Origin: DAOVVL01 sp965603095
GTDB taxonomy: Bacteria; Pseudomonadota; Alphaproteobacteria; Rhodospirillales; Magnetovibrionaceae
Length of the DNA: 42,220 nucleotides
Direction of reading: 5' to 3'
NCBI GenBank assembly: GCA_965603095.1
Contig: CBFDBQ010000012.1
Coordinates: 1-42,220 of the forward strand
The notes below the pieces were generated by a model. The model did not search any database. It saw nothing but the letters and a program-made list of their open reading frames with translations, and was not told the DNA's origin. The stretch's first letter is position 1. Each line of letters begins with the position of its first letter. Position numbers and translations under genes: made by a program. Below are positions 8,431 through 16,891 of the stretch, piece after piece.

Positions 8431-9098
8431 TTGCTTTCCTTAGATGTTTCAAGGAAAGTTTTGGCCGCTTCCATTTCTGCGTTACGCCTAGAGCTTCCGC
8501 TACCGCTATGTTTTTCATAATTTGAAACCTCGACTTCAATCTTGAATATTGGTGCATGATCAGGCCCGGATTGTTCAACTATTTTATATTCGGGCAAGCC
8601 TAAGCCTTTTGCTTGTGTCCATTCCTGTAATTCGGTCTTGGCATCCTTGGGTGGATTGATATTTTCATCAATCATTGTTTCCCAGTGAGATTTAATAAAA
8701 TTAGCAGAATCATTTAGTCCGCCATCAAGAAACATTGCGCCCAATATGGCCTCAACCGTGTCTGCTAACAGACTTAGTCGCCCCCGTTCAGAGGTGGCAT
8801 CATCAGCCGGAGACATTTCAACAAATTTTTCAATTTTAAGCTTTTCGGCAACCTTGGCAATTGCTTCACGCGATGTTAGCGCGGCAAACCTTCTTGCCAA
8901 GCTTCCTTCGTCTTCATCTTCAAACCTATTATAAAGAATATTGGCAATAACAATGCCTAAAACCCTATCGCCAAGAAATTCAAGCCGTTCGTTGGAATAT
9001 ATGTGTGCACCAGCAGCACTTGAATGTGTAAGCGCTGTTTCAAGTAACGCTTTATCGGAAAACCGATAATCCAATACATTTTCAATACTGTTGTTCAA
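8427..9098 (-). CDS. rnc: Ribonuclease III
   Basis: Cleaves double-stranded RNA, notably rRNA precursors and sRNA-mRNA duplexes. The 223-residue protein carries the signature NERLEFLGDRVLG (Glu40 and Asp44 bind metal) and LLADTVEAILGAMFLDGG (Asp113 and Glu116), followed from about residue 152 by a double-stranded-RNA-binding domain (KTELQEWTQAKGLGLPEYKI ... GSGSSRRNAEMEAAKTFL). It overlaps lepB upstream and era downstream by four bases each, giving a coupled lepB-rnc-era unit. Confidence 0.96.
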   Translation of the reverse strand: MNNSIENVLDYRFSDKALLETALTHSSAAGAHIYSNERLEFLGDRVLGIVIANILYNRFEDEDEGSLARRFAALTSREAIAKVAEKLKIEKFVEMSPADDATSERGRLSLLADTVEAILGAMFLDGGLNDSANFIKSHWETMIDENINPPKDAKTELQEWTQAKGLGLPEYKIVEQSGPDHAPIFKIEVEVSNYEKHSGSGSSRRNAEMEAAKTFLETSKESK

Positions 9099-9895
9099 TT
9101 TAGGCCCTTAAAAATACGTTCAGTCCTGAGGAATTGATCCCATTGCCAGAATTTCCATAAACTTCCCGAATATGAAAATACCAAAACCTCGGCGCGGCCA
9201 ACAAGGTTTTCGACTGGAATAAATCCAACAGCATCAAGATAGCGGCTATCTTTTGAATTATCACGATTATCGCCCATGGCAAAATAGTGTCCGGGCGGTA
9301 CCGTATATTCAACGGTATTGTCAGAAAAATCCTGATCAGATTCTTCAATTATCATATGCCTGCGTCCACCCGGTAATATTTCAGTATAGCGTTTAACATT
9401 GTGAACCCGACCATAGGTGTCGCTATATGAAAAAATACCAGCAGGTTCGCGGAATACCGGCTCACCATTTATATGTAGTACACCACCTTTTACTTGTATT
9501 CTGTCGCCAGGAAGACCGATTAAGCGCTTGATATAATCTGTCTTACCATCGGAAGGCAATTTAAATACCGCAACATCGCCACGCTTTGGCTCTTCGAACC
9601 CTACCCGGTCTGGCCCCGGAACCAACGGCATGGAAAACGGAAATGAGTGCTTGCTATAACCATAAGAAAACTTGGATACAAAAAGATAATCGCCAACTAA
9701 CAATGTCGGTATCATCGACCCCGATGGGATTGAAAAAGGCTCATAAGCAAAGGTGCGAACAAACATGGCTATTAATACCGCAAAGATTACCGTCTTTAAC
9801 GTATCCCAAAGACCGCCATTTTTTTCTAAACCACCCGCCCCATTGCGCAGGCCTTCGCCAACATCGGGTATAAGCTCTTCAGGTTGTTTAGACAT
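9095..9895 (-). CDS. lepB: Signal peptidase I
   Basis: Inner-membrane serine protease that removes Sec signal peptides. The 266-residue protein has a membrane segment at about residues 34-50, the catalytic Ser60 in PSGSMIPTLLVGDY, and the general base Lys123 in DYIKRLIGLPGD. The C-terminal GHYFAMGDNRDNSKDSR box is also present. There is one N-terminal membrane segment rather than E. coli's two, as usual in this class. The start ATG at 9895 follows GGAATATAATA, where GGAA is a weak ribosome-binding site. The gap to acpS upstream is 49 bases. Confidence 0.95.
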   Translation of the reverse strand: MSKQPEELIPDVGEGLRNGAGGLEKNGGLWDTLKTVIFAVLIAMFVRTFAYEPFSIPSGSMIPTLLVGDYLFVSKFSYGYSKHSFPFSMPLVPGPDRVGFEEPKRGDVAVFKLPSDGKTDYIKRLIGLPGDRIQVKGGVLHINGEPVFREPAGIFSYSDTYGRVHNVKRYTEILPGGRRHMIIEESDQDFSDNTVEYTVPPGHYFAMGDNRDNSKDSRYLDAVGFIPVENLVGRAEVLVFSYSGSLWKFWQWDQFLRTERIFKGLN

Positions 9896-9944
9896 TATTA
9901 TATTCCAATTCGATAATTATTTGATGAGAGGGTTATGGCCGATT

Positions 9945-10355
9945 TTAGGTTGGGTTTCCAGCCGTCACCGCAGAAATAATTACAATGGCATGGGCCAGCG
10001 GGTATTCATCGGTTAATGAGATATCTATTTTTGCCCTCATTCCAGGCGGGGTAAGCTCATCAAGGCGTCTTTGTGCACCGCCTGTAAGTTTCATAATTGG
10101 CTGACCGCTAGGCAGATTATCAACCCCAAGATCGCGCCAAAACACCCCATCACGAAAGCCTGTTCCTAACGCTTTGGCGGTTGCTTCCTTGGCCGCATAA
10201 CAAAGGGCGTACGAATTGACTGGGCTGGCCCTGCGTTTTGATTTTTCTTTTTCAATATCCGTATAAACGCGGTCAATAAAACGATCTGAAAACCGTTCTA
10301 GGGTTTTTTCAATTCGCCTTATATCGCAAAGATCGGTTCCAACGCCAATTATCAT
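9945..10355 (-). CDS. acpS: Holo-[acyl-carrier-protein] synthase
   Basis: Transfers 4'-phosphopantetheine from CoA to a serine of acyl-carrier protein. The protein has the opening MIIGVGTDLCDIRRIEKTLERF, with the metal-binding Asp, and AAKEATAKALGTGF, with the second acidic ligand, plus a C-terminal ISLTDEYPLAHAIVII in place of the usual SISH motif. I chose the ATG at 10355 (136 residues) over an upstream TTG at 10382: the latter would overlap pdxJ, and the family begins with this MIIG. GGGCGGG within the pdxJ end can act as ribosome-binding site. Only four bases separate it from pdxJ. Confidence 0.94.
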   Translation of the reverse strand: MIIGVGTDLCDIRRIEKTLERFSDRFIDRVYTDIEKEKSKRRASPVNSYALCYAAKEATAKALGTGFRDGVFWRDLGVDNLPSGQPIMKLTGGAQRRLDELTPPGMRAKIDISLTDEYPLAHAIVIISAVTAGNPT

Positions 10356-10359
10356 ATTA

Positions 10360-11109
10360 TTATTTACCCGCCCGCGCTTCAATCATAAGGCGGTGCATTT
10401 CAGATATTGAATTGCCAAGGCCAACAAAAATGGCCTCTCCTACCAAAAAATGTCCAATATTTAATTCGACAATATTTGCTATTTGTGCAACTGGCTTAAC
10501 GGTATCAAACGTCAACCCGTGTCCGGCATGACATTCAAGCCCAATATCATCAGCGTGCTTAGCCGCCCTTACAATACGTTCCAACTCAACATCACGTTCA
10601 TAACCCGCGCTGGCATCGCAATATGCCCCGGTATGCAATTCAACCACTGGTGCGCCAAGTGACTTTGCCGCATCAAGCGCTGCTGGGTCAGGTTCAATAA
10701 ATAACGATACCCTGATATCTGCATCACTAAGGTTTTTTACAAACGGCTCTAAGTATTTTATCTGACCTATTACATCAAGACCACCTTCGGTGGTTCTTTC
10801 TTCTCTTTTTTCAGGAACAATACATGCCGCATGCGGTTTGTGACGAAGTGCAATCCCAAGCATTTCATCGGTTGCTGCCATTTCAAGATTAAGCGGAATA
10901 TTTATTTCATCACAAAGACGAAGAATATCTGTATCCGTAATATGACGACGGTCTTCGCGCAGGTGGGCAGTTATTCCGTCAGCGCCAAAATCTGCGGCAA
11001 TTTTTGCTGCCCGCACCGGATCGGGATAATTGCTACCACGGGCATTACGAATAGTTGCAACGTGATCAATATTAACGCCAAGGCGTAAGTGATTGTTTGA
11101 TTTTGTCAT
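10360..11109 (-). CDS. pdxJ: Pyridoxine 5'-phosphate synthase
   Basis: Condenses 1-deoxyxylulose 5-phosphate with aminoacetone 3-phosphate to make pyridoxine 5'-phosphate, the last ring-forming step of the DXP-dependent vitamin B6 pathway. A 249-residue TIM barrel with LGVNIDHVATIRNARG, the GADGITAHLREDRRHI motif, CIVPEKREERTTEGG, ELHTGAYCDA and CHAGHGLTFDTV, all strongly conserved. It is immediately followed by acpS, as is common in proteobacteria, and preceded by the DUF2062 gene with a two-base gap, so these are one operon. Confidence 0.96.
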   Translation of the reverse strand: MTKSNNHLRLGVNIDHVATIRNARGSNYPDPVRAAKIAADFGADGITAHLREDRRHITDTDILRLCDEINIPLNLEMAATDEMLGIALRHKPHAACIVPEKREERTTEGGLDVIGQIKYLEPFVKNLSDADIRVSLFIEPDPAALDAAKSLGAPVVELHTGAYCDASAGYERDVELERIVRAAKHADDIGLECHAGHGLTFDTVKPVAQIANIVELNIGHFLVGEAIFVGLGNSISEMHRLMIEARAGK

Positions 11110-11111
11110 TA

Positions 11112-11786
11112 CTATGTTTTATCCGCACCAGAATTATTTGGAATTACATCGCTTGAAACCTGAGCCGCAAGTTTTTCATCTGCATATAACAGCTCTGCTT
11201 TATTTTTTTCTTTGCGACGTTTGTTTTTTGTTCTGCGATGATGACGTGCCGTTTGGTAGCGTGAAATAATTGGCTGTAATGGTGCATAAAAAATTATCCA
11301 CGTAACAATCGCCGTTGGTATAGAACCTATTAACATTGGCCACAATACCGGACCTGATGTTTGCACAAGATAAGAAATATCGAGCCTTATAAGTGCTTCC
11401 ATCGACGTTGAAAAAATGGTTGCAAAATCAACTTCGCTGGCATTGATGTGATCATTACCAATAATCCATAAGCCAGCATTATAAATCCACACCCATATGA
11501 ACGGAAATGTCCACGGATTTCCTACGGCTGTTCCAATGGCACTGGCCAATATATTTGCCCGCATTATGTAAGCAACAATTGCCGAAATAACAAAATGTAG
11601 ACCAACAAACGGGGTCATTGAAATTGCCGCGCCACAGGCAAAGCCAGCGGCAATGGAATAAGATGAGCCCGGTATACGGGCAACCCGATGAAATACATAG
11701 CGGGTCGAACGATGCCATCCGGAACTTGGCCAGAAAAATTCGCGAAATCTAATCACAATGTTAGGTTTGGAACGACGCTGAAACAT
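11112..11786 (-). CDS. DUF2062 membrane protein
   Basis: A 224-residue protein with the DUF2062 pattern: a basic N-terminus, then GFACGAAISMTPFVGLHFVISAIVAYIMRAN, GNPWTFPFIWVWIYNAGLWIIG and a further membrane segment near residues 155-178 (GPVLWPMLIGSIPTAIVTWIIF). After the last segment comes a strongly basic, probably cytoplasmic stretch (RHHRRTKNKRRKEKNK). The function of this family is not established. It lies seven bases downstream of rsh and two bases upstream of pdxJ, so it is co-transcribed with them. Confidence 0.85.
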   Translation of the reverse strand: MFQRRSKPNIVIRFREFFWPSSGWHRSTRYVFHRVARIPGSSYSIAAGFACGAAISMTPFVGLHFVISAIVAYIMRANILASAIGTAVGNPWTFPFIWVWIYNAGLWIIGNDHINASEVDFATIFSTSMEALIRLDISYLVQTSGPVLWPMLIGSIPTAIVTWIIFYAPLQPIISRYQTARHHRRTKNKRRKEKNKAELLYADEKLAAQVSSDVIPNNSGADKT

Positions 11787-11793
11787 ATATGAA

Positions 11794-13953
11794 CTACCCT
11801 CTAGCCCTATTTACGGAATTAATGGCAGGCGTGGCGCGAAGGGCTGCTATTATTTCCGAAAGGTGCTTCACATCTTTTACTTCAATATCCACAGTCATAT
11901 CAAAAAAATCTGCTTGTCGGGATATAATTTTTAAATTGGATATATTTCCGTTATTGCGTGCAATAACGTTAGAAAGGTCGCCTAAGCTACCGGGTACGTT
12001 AAGTACAATAAGATGAACCCGGCTAACGTGAAGCTCGGTACTGCTGGCACCACTTTCCCATGAAACATCAATCCAGCGTTCGGGTTCGTCTGAAAATTGT
12101 TCAAGGGTATCGCAATCAATGGTATGAACCGTAACGCCCTTGCCCGTGGTGATAATGCCAACAATTCTATCACCCGGAAGCGGATGGCAACACCCTGCAT
12201 AATGCACCGCCATGCCGGGGATAAGCCCCTTAATTGGTATGGCACCGCTGTCGGCTTTTGCTTGAAGCGATCTTGCTTGTGAAAGCGGCACAACATTGGC
12301 AGATTTTGATGCCGCTTTCTTTTTGGTTCCTGGATAAACGGCTTCTAAAACATCACGAGCAGAAATATGTCCGTTGCCAACCTCGGCTTCCAAATCATCT
12401 ACATCTTCTTTTTGGAAGTTTTTCAAAACACCCTTAAGGCCCTTTTCTGTTAAAGGATAGCTTTCTTCTAAAAATGCCCGTTCAAGCATTGCATGGCCTA
12501 GTTCAATATATTGATCACGTTCTTTCAGCCTTATGAAACGACGAATTCTCGCCCGCGCCTTTCCGGTAACAACAAACCTTTCCCATGTTGGTGATGGGGT
12601 ATGACTTTTGGATGTGACAATATCAACCTGATCTCCATTTTTAAGCGAAGATTTAAGCGGAACCATTCTTCCGTTGACCTTGGCACTAACGCACCTGTCG
12701 CCAACTTCGGTATGAACCGCATAGGCGAAATCAACCGGGGTTGCGTTTTTTGGTAAATTTATAAGTTCGCCCTTGGGTGTAAAACAAAACACTTGATCGG
12801 GAAACATCTCAAGCTTGGTATGCTCAAGAAATTCTTCTGGCTCTTCTGCGTTTTCTAAAATCTCCAAAAGTTCGCGTAGCCAGCGGTATTGCTTTCCTTC
12901 GGTCAGCTTGGCAGGCCTACCCTGCTTGTACTCCCAATGTGCGGCAACGCCATTATCTGCAATTTCATGCATTTCGGTTGTACGAATTTGCAATTCGATA
13001 CGGTGACGTTCTGGCCCAATTATTCCAGTGTGAAGAGAGCTGTATCCATTGGGTTTAGGAACGGAAATGTAATCTTTAAACCTTTCCGGTACCACCCGAT
13101 AAACATTATGGGCAACGCCAAGTGCGCGGTAACATTCATCGACATCTTTAACTACAACACGAAAAGCCATAATATCAGAAAGCTGTTCAAACGAAACGTC
13201 TTTAAGCTGCATTTTACGCCAAATTGAATAAGGTGTTTTTTCCCGTCCATAGATCTTTGCAGTAACTCCAGCGTCTTTTAATACCAACTGAAGCTCGGCA
13301 ACAATTTTTTTAATAAGTCCGCCACCTTCATCACGAAGAAATTCAAGTCGTTTGAGAACAGAATTTCTAGCTTCTGGATTTATTATCGCGAAAGAAAGAT
13401 CATCAAGCTCATTTTTAAGCTCTTGCATGCCAATGCGTTCAGCCAATGGTGCATATATTTCCATTGTTTCGGTGGCAATACGGCGGCGTTTTTCATCGTC
13501 CTTAATAAAATGTAGCGTACGCATATTGTGAAGGCGATCTGCCAGCTTTACCAAAAGCACCCTAATGTCTTCTGACATGGCCAATAAAAGCTTGCGAAAG
13601 TTTTCCGCTTGCTTGGAGTGATCTGACTGCATTTCAATTTGATTTAGTTTGGTTACGCCATCGACAAGCTTGGCAACCTCCGGCCCAAAACTTTTCTCAA
13701 TCACCTTTAATGTCGCGCCGGTATCTTCTACCGTATCATGAAGAAGCGCTGTAACGATTGTTGCCGCATCAAGGCGATACCCTGCCAATATGCCGGCAAC
13801 TTCTAATGGATGGGAAAAATAAGGATCGCCCGATGCGCGAACCTGCGAACCATGGGCCTTCATCGAATAAACATAGGCTCTGTTTATCAAATCTTCGTCG
13901 GCGTTTGGGTCGTACGCTTTGATTGCTTCTACAAGCTCAAACTGTCTCACCAC
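11794..13953 (-). CDS. rsh: Bifunctional (p)ppGpp synthetase/hydrolase
   Basis: The single long RelA/SpoT homologue typical of alphaproteobacteria, which makes and degrades the alarmone (p)ppGpp. At 719 residues it has a hydrolase domain with its HD metal site intact (LLHDTVED), a synthetase domain (YGREKTPYSIWRKMQLK, YSSLHTGIIGP, LQIRTTEMHEIADNGVAAHW), a TGS domain (VFCFTPKGELINLPKNATPVDFAYAVHT) and a C-terminal ACT domain. The synthetase has RFKD, the RxKD form associated with bifunctional enzymes rather than the ExDD of pure synthetases. Start is the tandem GTG at 13953 or 13950 after a GGAGGG site that is buried in a hairpin. It lies directly downstream of rpoZ. Confidence 0.94.
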   Translation of the reverse strand: MVRQFELVEAIKAYDPNADEDLINRAYVYSMKAHGSQVRASGDPYFSHPLEVAGILAGYRLDAATIVTALLHDTVEDTGATLKVIEKSFGPEVAKLVDGVTKLNQIEMQSDHSKQAENFRKLLLAMSEDIRVLLVKLADRLHNMRTLHFIKDDEKRRRIATETMEIYAPLAERIGMQELKNELDDLSFAIINPEARNSVLKRLEFLRDEGGGLIKKIVAELQLVLKDAGVTAKIYGREKTPYSIWRKMQLKDVSFEQLSDIMAFRVVVKDVDECYRALGVAHNVYRVVPERFKDYISVPKPNGYSSLHTGIIGPERHRIELQIRTTEMHEIADNGVAAHWEYKQGRPAKLTEGKQYRWLRELLEILENAEEPEEFLEHTKLEMFPDQVFCFTPKGELINLPKNATPVDFAYAVHTEVGDRCVSAKVNGRMVPLKSSLKNGDQVDIVTSKSHTPSPTWERFVVTGKARARIRRFIRLKERDQYIELGHAMLERAFLEESYPLTEKGLKGVLKNFQKEDVDDLEAEVGNGHISARDVLEAVYPGTKKKAASKSANVVPLSQARSLQAKADSGAIPIKGLIPGMAVHYAGCCHPLPGDRIVGIITTGKGVTVHTIDCDTLEQFSDEPERWIDVSWESGASSTELHVSRVHLIVLNVPGSLGDLSNVIARNNGNISNLKIISRQADFFDMTVDIEVKDVKHLSEIIAALRATPAINSVNRARG

Positions 13954-13988
13954 GACAAAACCCTCCGCTGGATTATAGCGAAGGGTTT
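13954..13988 (-). promoter_or_regulatory. Hairpin that sequesters the rsh ribosome-binding site
   Basis: On the minus strand, AAACCCTTCGCT (13988-13977) pairs with AGCGGAGGGTTT (13969-13958) across a 7-nt loop, giving 12 pairs including one G-U wobble. The wobble is a C-A mismatch on the plus strand, so the structure fits the minus-strand transcript. GGAGGG in the second arm (13966-13961) is the only good ribosome-binding site for rsh, seven bases before its GTG. The run of four U after the stem is short, but the same hairpin could also act as a partial terminator after rpoZ. Confidence 0.6.
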
Positions 13989-14071
13989 ACTGTTATTAAA
14001 CGCAGGAAAGGACGTAAGGGCCATTCGATATAGGCGCGAGAAAGAAACACAACATACGCACCTAGACATAA

Positions 14072-14512
14072 TTAGGACTCCTCGATTTCGCCCCCTTCTT
14101 GAATTTTTTCCGCATCTTCAAGAGCGGCGTCAACTTCTTCGGCGGCAACATCATGAACGGTAAGAACGTCTTCTTTGACTTCTTCTACCTCTTCGATTGT
14201 CGCCTGTATTTCAGCTTCATCTTCAACTACATCATGATGAATAGCCTGCATCAAGTCCATTTCGTCTTCTTCTGGCTCTTCAACTTCGACGTAACGCTGT
14301 AATCCGGTAATTATGCCGTCTTCCAAGTCAGCAAAGCTTATGCTTTCCTCGGCTATTTCGCGCAATGCTACAACCGGGTTCTTATCATCATCACGTTCAA
14401 CCGTAATTTCTCCGCCTGAGCTAATATTGCGAGCGCGTTGGGCCGCAATCATCAGTAAATCAAAGCGATTAGGAATTTTTGTTACGCAATCTTCGACCGT
14501 TACACGGGCCAT
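14072..14512 (-). CDS. rpoZ: RNA polymerase omega subunit
   Basis: Small subunit that helps assemble the beta-prime subunit into RNA polymerase and mediates ppGpp binding in some proteobacteria. Residues 1-60 carry the family signature MARVTVEDCVTKIPNRFDLLMIAAQRARNIS and PVVALREIAEESIS. The 146-residue protein is longer than the roughly 90-residue E. coli protein because of a strongly acidic, probably unstructured C-terminal tail from about residue 77. Acidic tails are common in alphaproteobacterial omega, and this one is at the long end. ATG at 14512 follows TCTGGAGATACCC. rsh lies downstream. Confidence 0.94.
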   Translation of the reverse strand: MARVTVEDCVTKIPNRFDLLMIAAQRARNISSGGEITVERDDDKNPVVALREIAEESISFADLEDGIITGLQRYVEVEEPEEDEMDLMQAIHHDVVEDEAEIQATIEEVEEVKEDVLTVHDVAAEEVDAALEDAEKIQEGGEIEES

Positions 14513-14565
14513 GGATGGGTATCTCCAGATTTAGTTGTTTTCAGGTATTCACTTGCAAGCGCACT

Positions 14566-14594
14566 TGTATATTTGCCATAGACTAATAAGGCAA
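14566..14594 (-). promoter_or_regulatory. Sigma70-like promoter of rpoZ
   Basis: On the minus strand TTGCCT (14594-14589) and TATACA (14571-14566) are separated by exactly 17 bases. The -10 ends 53 bases before the rpoZ ATG, leaving a normal leader with a GGAG ribosome-binding site. Spacing and both hexamers are good, but the promoter is untested. Confidence 0.55.
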
Positions 14595-14644
14595 GGAAAA
14601 AGGCCATAAATAGCCAAAAAATACCAATAATTATCAGGAACTGT

Positions 14645-15175
14645 TCAATTAGCAGTTATTGGCCTTGCTACCTGATCTGGATTTAAGGCTTTTATCAACT
14701 CATCCAGGCTTTGCTTGGTTATGGGGTGTTTCCAATCAGGGGCAATATCGGCTAGCGGCAACAAAACGAAGGCTCGCTCATCCATACGCGGATGTGGCAA
14801 AACAGGGCTTTTTTTGGCTTTATTGCCATCGTTTTTGCAAACCATGCTCTTGAAATCAAGTAAATCTAAATCCAGCAATCGTGGGGCGTTTTTTTCAATA
14901 TCCTGATTATTGCGTTCACGGCCACATTCAGCTTCAATTTCATGAAGAGCTTCCATTAGTTGCTCGGGCGAAAGCTCGGCTTCAACGCTTGCCACCCCAT
15001 TTATAAACCACGGTTGATCCGATACTGGAACCGGAGCGCTTTCATACCATCTGGAAAGCTCAACCAGATTTATATCCGGATGCGCCGTCAACAGGTTAAC
15101 GGCATGGCGGCAGGTCTCAATGGCACCACCAAACCTCTGGTGAGGTAGGTTTGCACCTATTCCTATTAAAATCAT
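14645..15175 (-). CDS. folK: 2-amino-4-hydroxy-6-hydroxymethyldihydropteridine diphosphokinase
   Basis: Transfers pyrophosphate from ATP to the pterin alcohol, a step in folate synthesis. The 176-residue protein opens MILIGIGANLP, has WYESAPVPVSDQPWFINGVASVEAELSPEQLMEALHEIEAECGRER, and then the signature region with APRLLDLDLLDF and LPHPRMDERAFVLLPLADIAPDW. Between residues about 90 and 125 it reads DFKSMVCKNDGNKAKKSPVLPHPR, a slightly longer and more charged loop than usual. The ATG follows a GGGGGG run. It is transcribed toward rpoZ. Confidence 0.94.
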   Translation of the reverse strand: MILIGIGANLPHQRFGGAIETCRHAVNLLTAHPDINLVELSRWYESAPVPVSDQPWFINGVASVEAELSPEQLMEALHEIEAECGRERNNQDIEKNAPRLLDLDLLDFKSMVCKNDGNKAKKSPVLPHPRMDERAFVLLPLADIAPDWKHPITKQSLDELIKALNPDQVARPITAN

Positions 15176-15313
15176 ATTGTTATGCCCCCCAAATTGCCTG
15201 CTGTGCCTTTGATAGAGTATTATACACCTTGCGCACTGGCCAATACCCTCCTAGATATATAGGCATATAGCTTAATTTTATTTTATTTGAATTTATTTAA
15301 GGAATTTTAAAAA

Positions 15314-15976
15314 ATGCCTTTTTATCCTCAAGAGAGGGTTGGCCTATTTATTGATGGCTCAAACCTCTACGCTGCCGCCAAAGCGCTCAATTTTGATATC
15401 GACTACAAACGCCTTCTCAAGCATTTTGCGACCCGTGGCCATCTGGTTAGGGCATTTTATTATACGGCACTCATAGATGAGGCCGAATACTCCCCCCTTC
15501 GTCCGCTGGTGGATTGGCTCGACTACAATGGCTACACCATGGTCACCAAACCGGCCAAAGAATTCACCGATTCCACCACTGGTAAACGTAAAATCAAGGG
15601 CAATATGGACATTGAGCTGGCAATCGACATGCTGGAAATGGCTGATCGCCTTGATCATATAGTCCTGTTTTCCGGAGATGGTGATTTTCGCCGCCTAGTT
15701 GAGGCCGTACAGCGTCGCGGAGTTCGTGTTGCCGTGGTAAGTACGGTCAAATCCAACCCACCAATGGTTGCCGACGAATTACGCCGTCAGGCAGATACAT
15801 TTATTGAATTAGACAGCATCAAATCTGCCATCACCAGACCTGAGGGGCCAATCGGAGATGGCGATTTCGATCCCCATGAGTATGATCCACCGCAACCGAA
15901 AAGCCCAGATATGCAAAATATAGGCGATGAAGATAATGCCCCGCACACACCGGGTGAATTTGTAGCAATTCCCTAA
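15314..15976 (+). CDS. NYN domain protein (LabA/DUF88 family)
   Basis: A 220-residue protein of the NYN (PIN-like) nuclease superfamily. It shows VGLFIDGSNLYAAAKAL, with an acidic residue and Asn at the active site, KGNMDIELAIDMLEMA in the middle, and HIVLFSGDGDFRRLVEAVQRRGVRVAVVST with the second acidic cluster. These residues suggest metal-dependent RNase activity, but no substrate is known for this subfamily. The last 50 residues are acidic and proline-rich and look disordered. It is the first gene of a tight plus-strand trio, since its TAA directly abuts the ATG of the glycosylase. ATG follows AAGGAATTTTAAAA, a clear ribosome-binding site. Confidence 0.9.
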   Translation: MPFYPQERVGLFIDGSNLYAAAKALNFDIDYKRLLKHFATRGHLVRAFYYTALIDEAEYSPLRPLVDWLDYNGYTMVTKPAKEFTDSTTGKRKIKGNMDIELAIDMLEMADRLDHIVLFSGDGDFRRLVEAVQRRGVRVAVVSTVKSNPPMVADELRRQADTFIELDSIKSAITRPEGPIGDGDFDPHEYDPPQPKSPDMQNIGDEDNAPHTPGEFVAIP

Positions 15977-16663
15977 ATGTTGGCCTTAAATATTGGCCTT
16001 AAATTATATGGTGTTTCATTGCTAGAGCCCGCCGTTAATTGCAATGCCTGCCCACGGCTTTTTAACTTTAGGGCTAAAAACAGGGATATGTACCCTGATT
16101 TTTTTAATGGGCCGGTTCCTGCATTTGGATCAATAGATGCTGAATTGCTGGTTGTTGGCCTTGCCCCGGGATTAAAGGGTGCAAACCGCACCGCTAGGCC
16201 GTTCACTGGTGATGGAGCTGGTGATCTTCTTTATCCAACCCTAATTAAATCTGGCCTTGCCAAAGGAAATTATCAAGCCAGCCCTGATGACGGGCTTGAG
16301 ATGATAAATACCCGCATAACAAATGCAGTTCGCTGTGTGCCGCCACAAAACAAGGTAACTAGTGCAGAAACAAATGCTTGTAATGGTTTTTTATCAAATG
16401 AAATGAAATCCATGAAGAACCTAAAGGCGATAATTACCCTTGGAACTGTTGCCCACGGTGCGGTGTTAATGGCTATGGGATATAAAAAATCAGCCTACAA
16501 GTTTGCGCATGGTGAAATACATAAACTTTCGGACAGCGTTTATCTTATCAATAGCTATCATTGCTCACGCTACAATACTAACACCGGGCGACTTACGGCA
16601 AAAATGTTTGAAGATGTTTTTTTAAGCGCTACCAATAATCTAAAGGTGCGAACCGATGGTTGA
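15977..16663 (+). CDS. Uracil-DNA glycosylase, family 5-like (UdgB)
   Basis: Removes uracil, and in this family some other damaged bases, from DNA to start base-excision repair. The 228-residue protein has the iron-sulfur-type cysteines (CNACPRL near residue 22, NAVRCVPP, ETNACNGF), motif A as VVGLAPGLKGANRTARPFTGDGAGDLL, and motif B as SYHCSRYNTNTGRLT. The GLAPG form without the Asp/Asn of classical enzymes, and the H-x-S-R-x-N-T motif, point to family 5. Its ATG comes directly after the NYN stop, and its last eight bases overlap the DUF4169 gene, so all three should be coupled. Confidence 0.88.
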   Translation: MLALNIGLKLYGVSLLEPAVNCNACPRLFNFRAKNRDMYPDFFNGPVPAFGSIDAELLVVGLAPGLKGANRTARPFTGDGAGDLLYPTLIKSGLAKGNYQASPDDGLEMINTRITNAVRCVPPQNKVTSAETNACNGFLSNEMKSMKNLKAIITLGTVAHGAVLMAMGYKKSAYKFAHGEIHKLSDSVYLINSYHCSRYNTNTGRLTAKMFEDVFLSATNNLKVRTDG

Positions 16664-16847
16664 AGCCGTAAATCTGGGCAAATTTCGAAAGAAAAAGGCC
16701 AAAGAACAAAAAGAAAAGCTGGCCGCAGAAAACAAGGTCGCCTTTGGGCGCACCAAGCACGAAAAGACGATTGACGATAAAGTGCGTAACCTTGGGCGCA
16801 AAGAAATAGACGGAAAAAAGTTTGAAAAAACTGATGAAGATAAATAA
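16656..16847 (+). CDS. DUF4169 small basic protein
   Basis: A 63-residue, highly charged protein matching DUF4169: it opens MVEAVNLGKFRKKKAKEQKEKLAAENKVAFGRTKHEK and ends in charged residues. It has no cysteine, no membrane segment, and a composition suggesting a helix or disordered basic protein. The family is nearly restricted to alphaproteobacteria and its function is unknown. It overlaps the glycosylase by eight bases. Confidence 0.85.
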   Translation: MVEAVNLGKFRKKKAKEQKEKLAAENKVAFGRTKHEKTIDDKVRNLGRKEIDGKKFEKTDEDK

Positions 16848-16891
16848 TTACTGTTTATCAATTAGTTATAAATATTCCTTAATCTTATAAA

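Noticed and set aside
9945..10382. Longer acpS beginning at TTG 10382
   Set aside because: It would overlap pdxJ, and the nine extra residues are not part of the family; the ATG at 10355 fits better.
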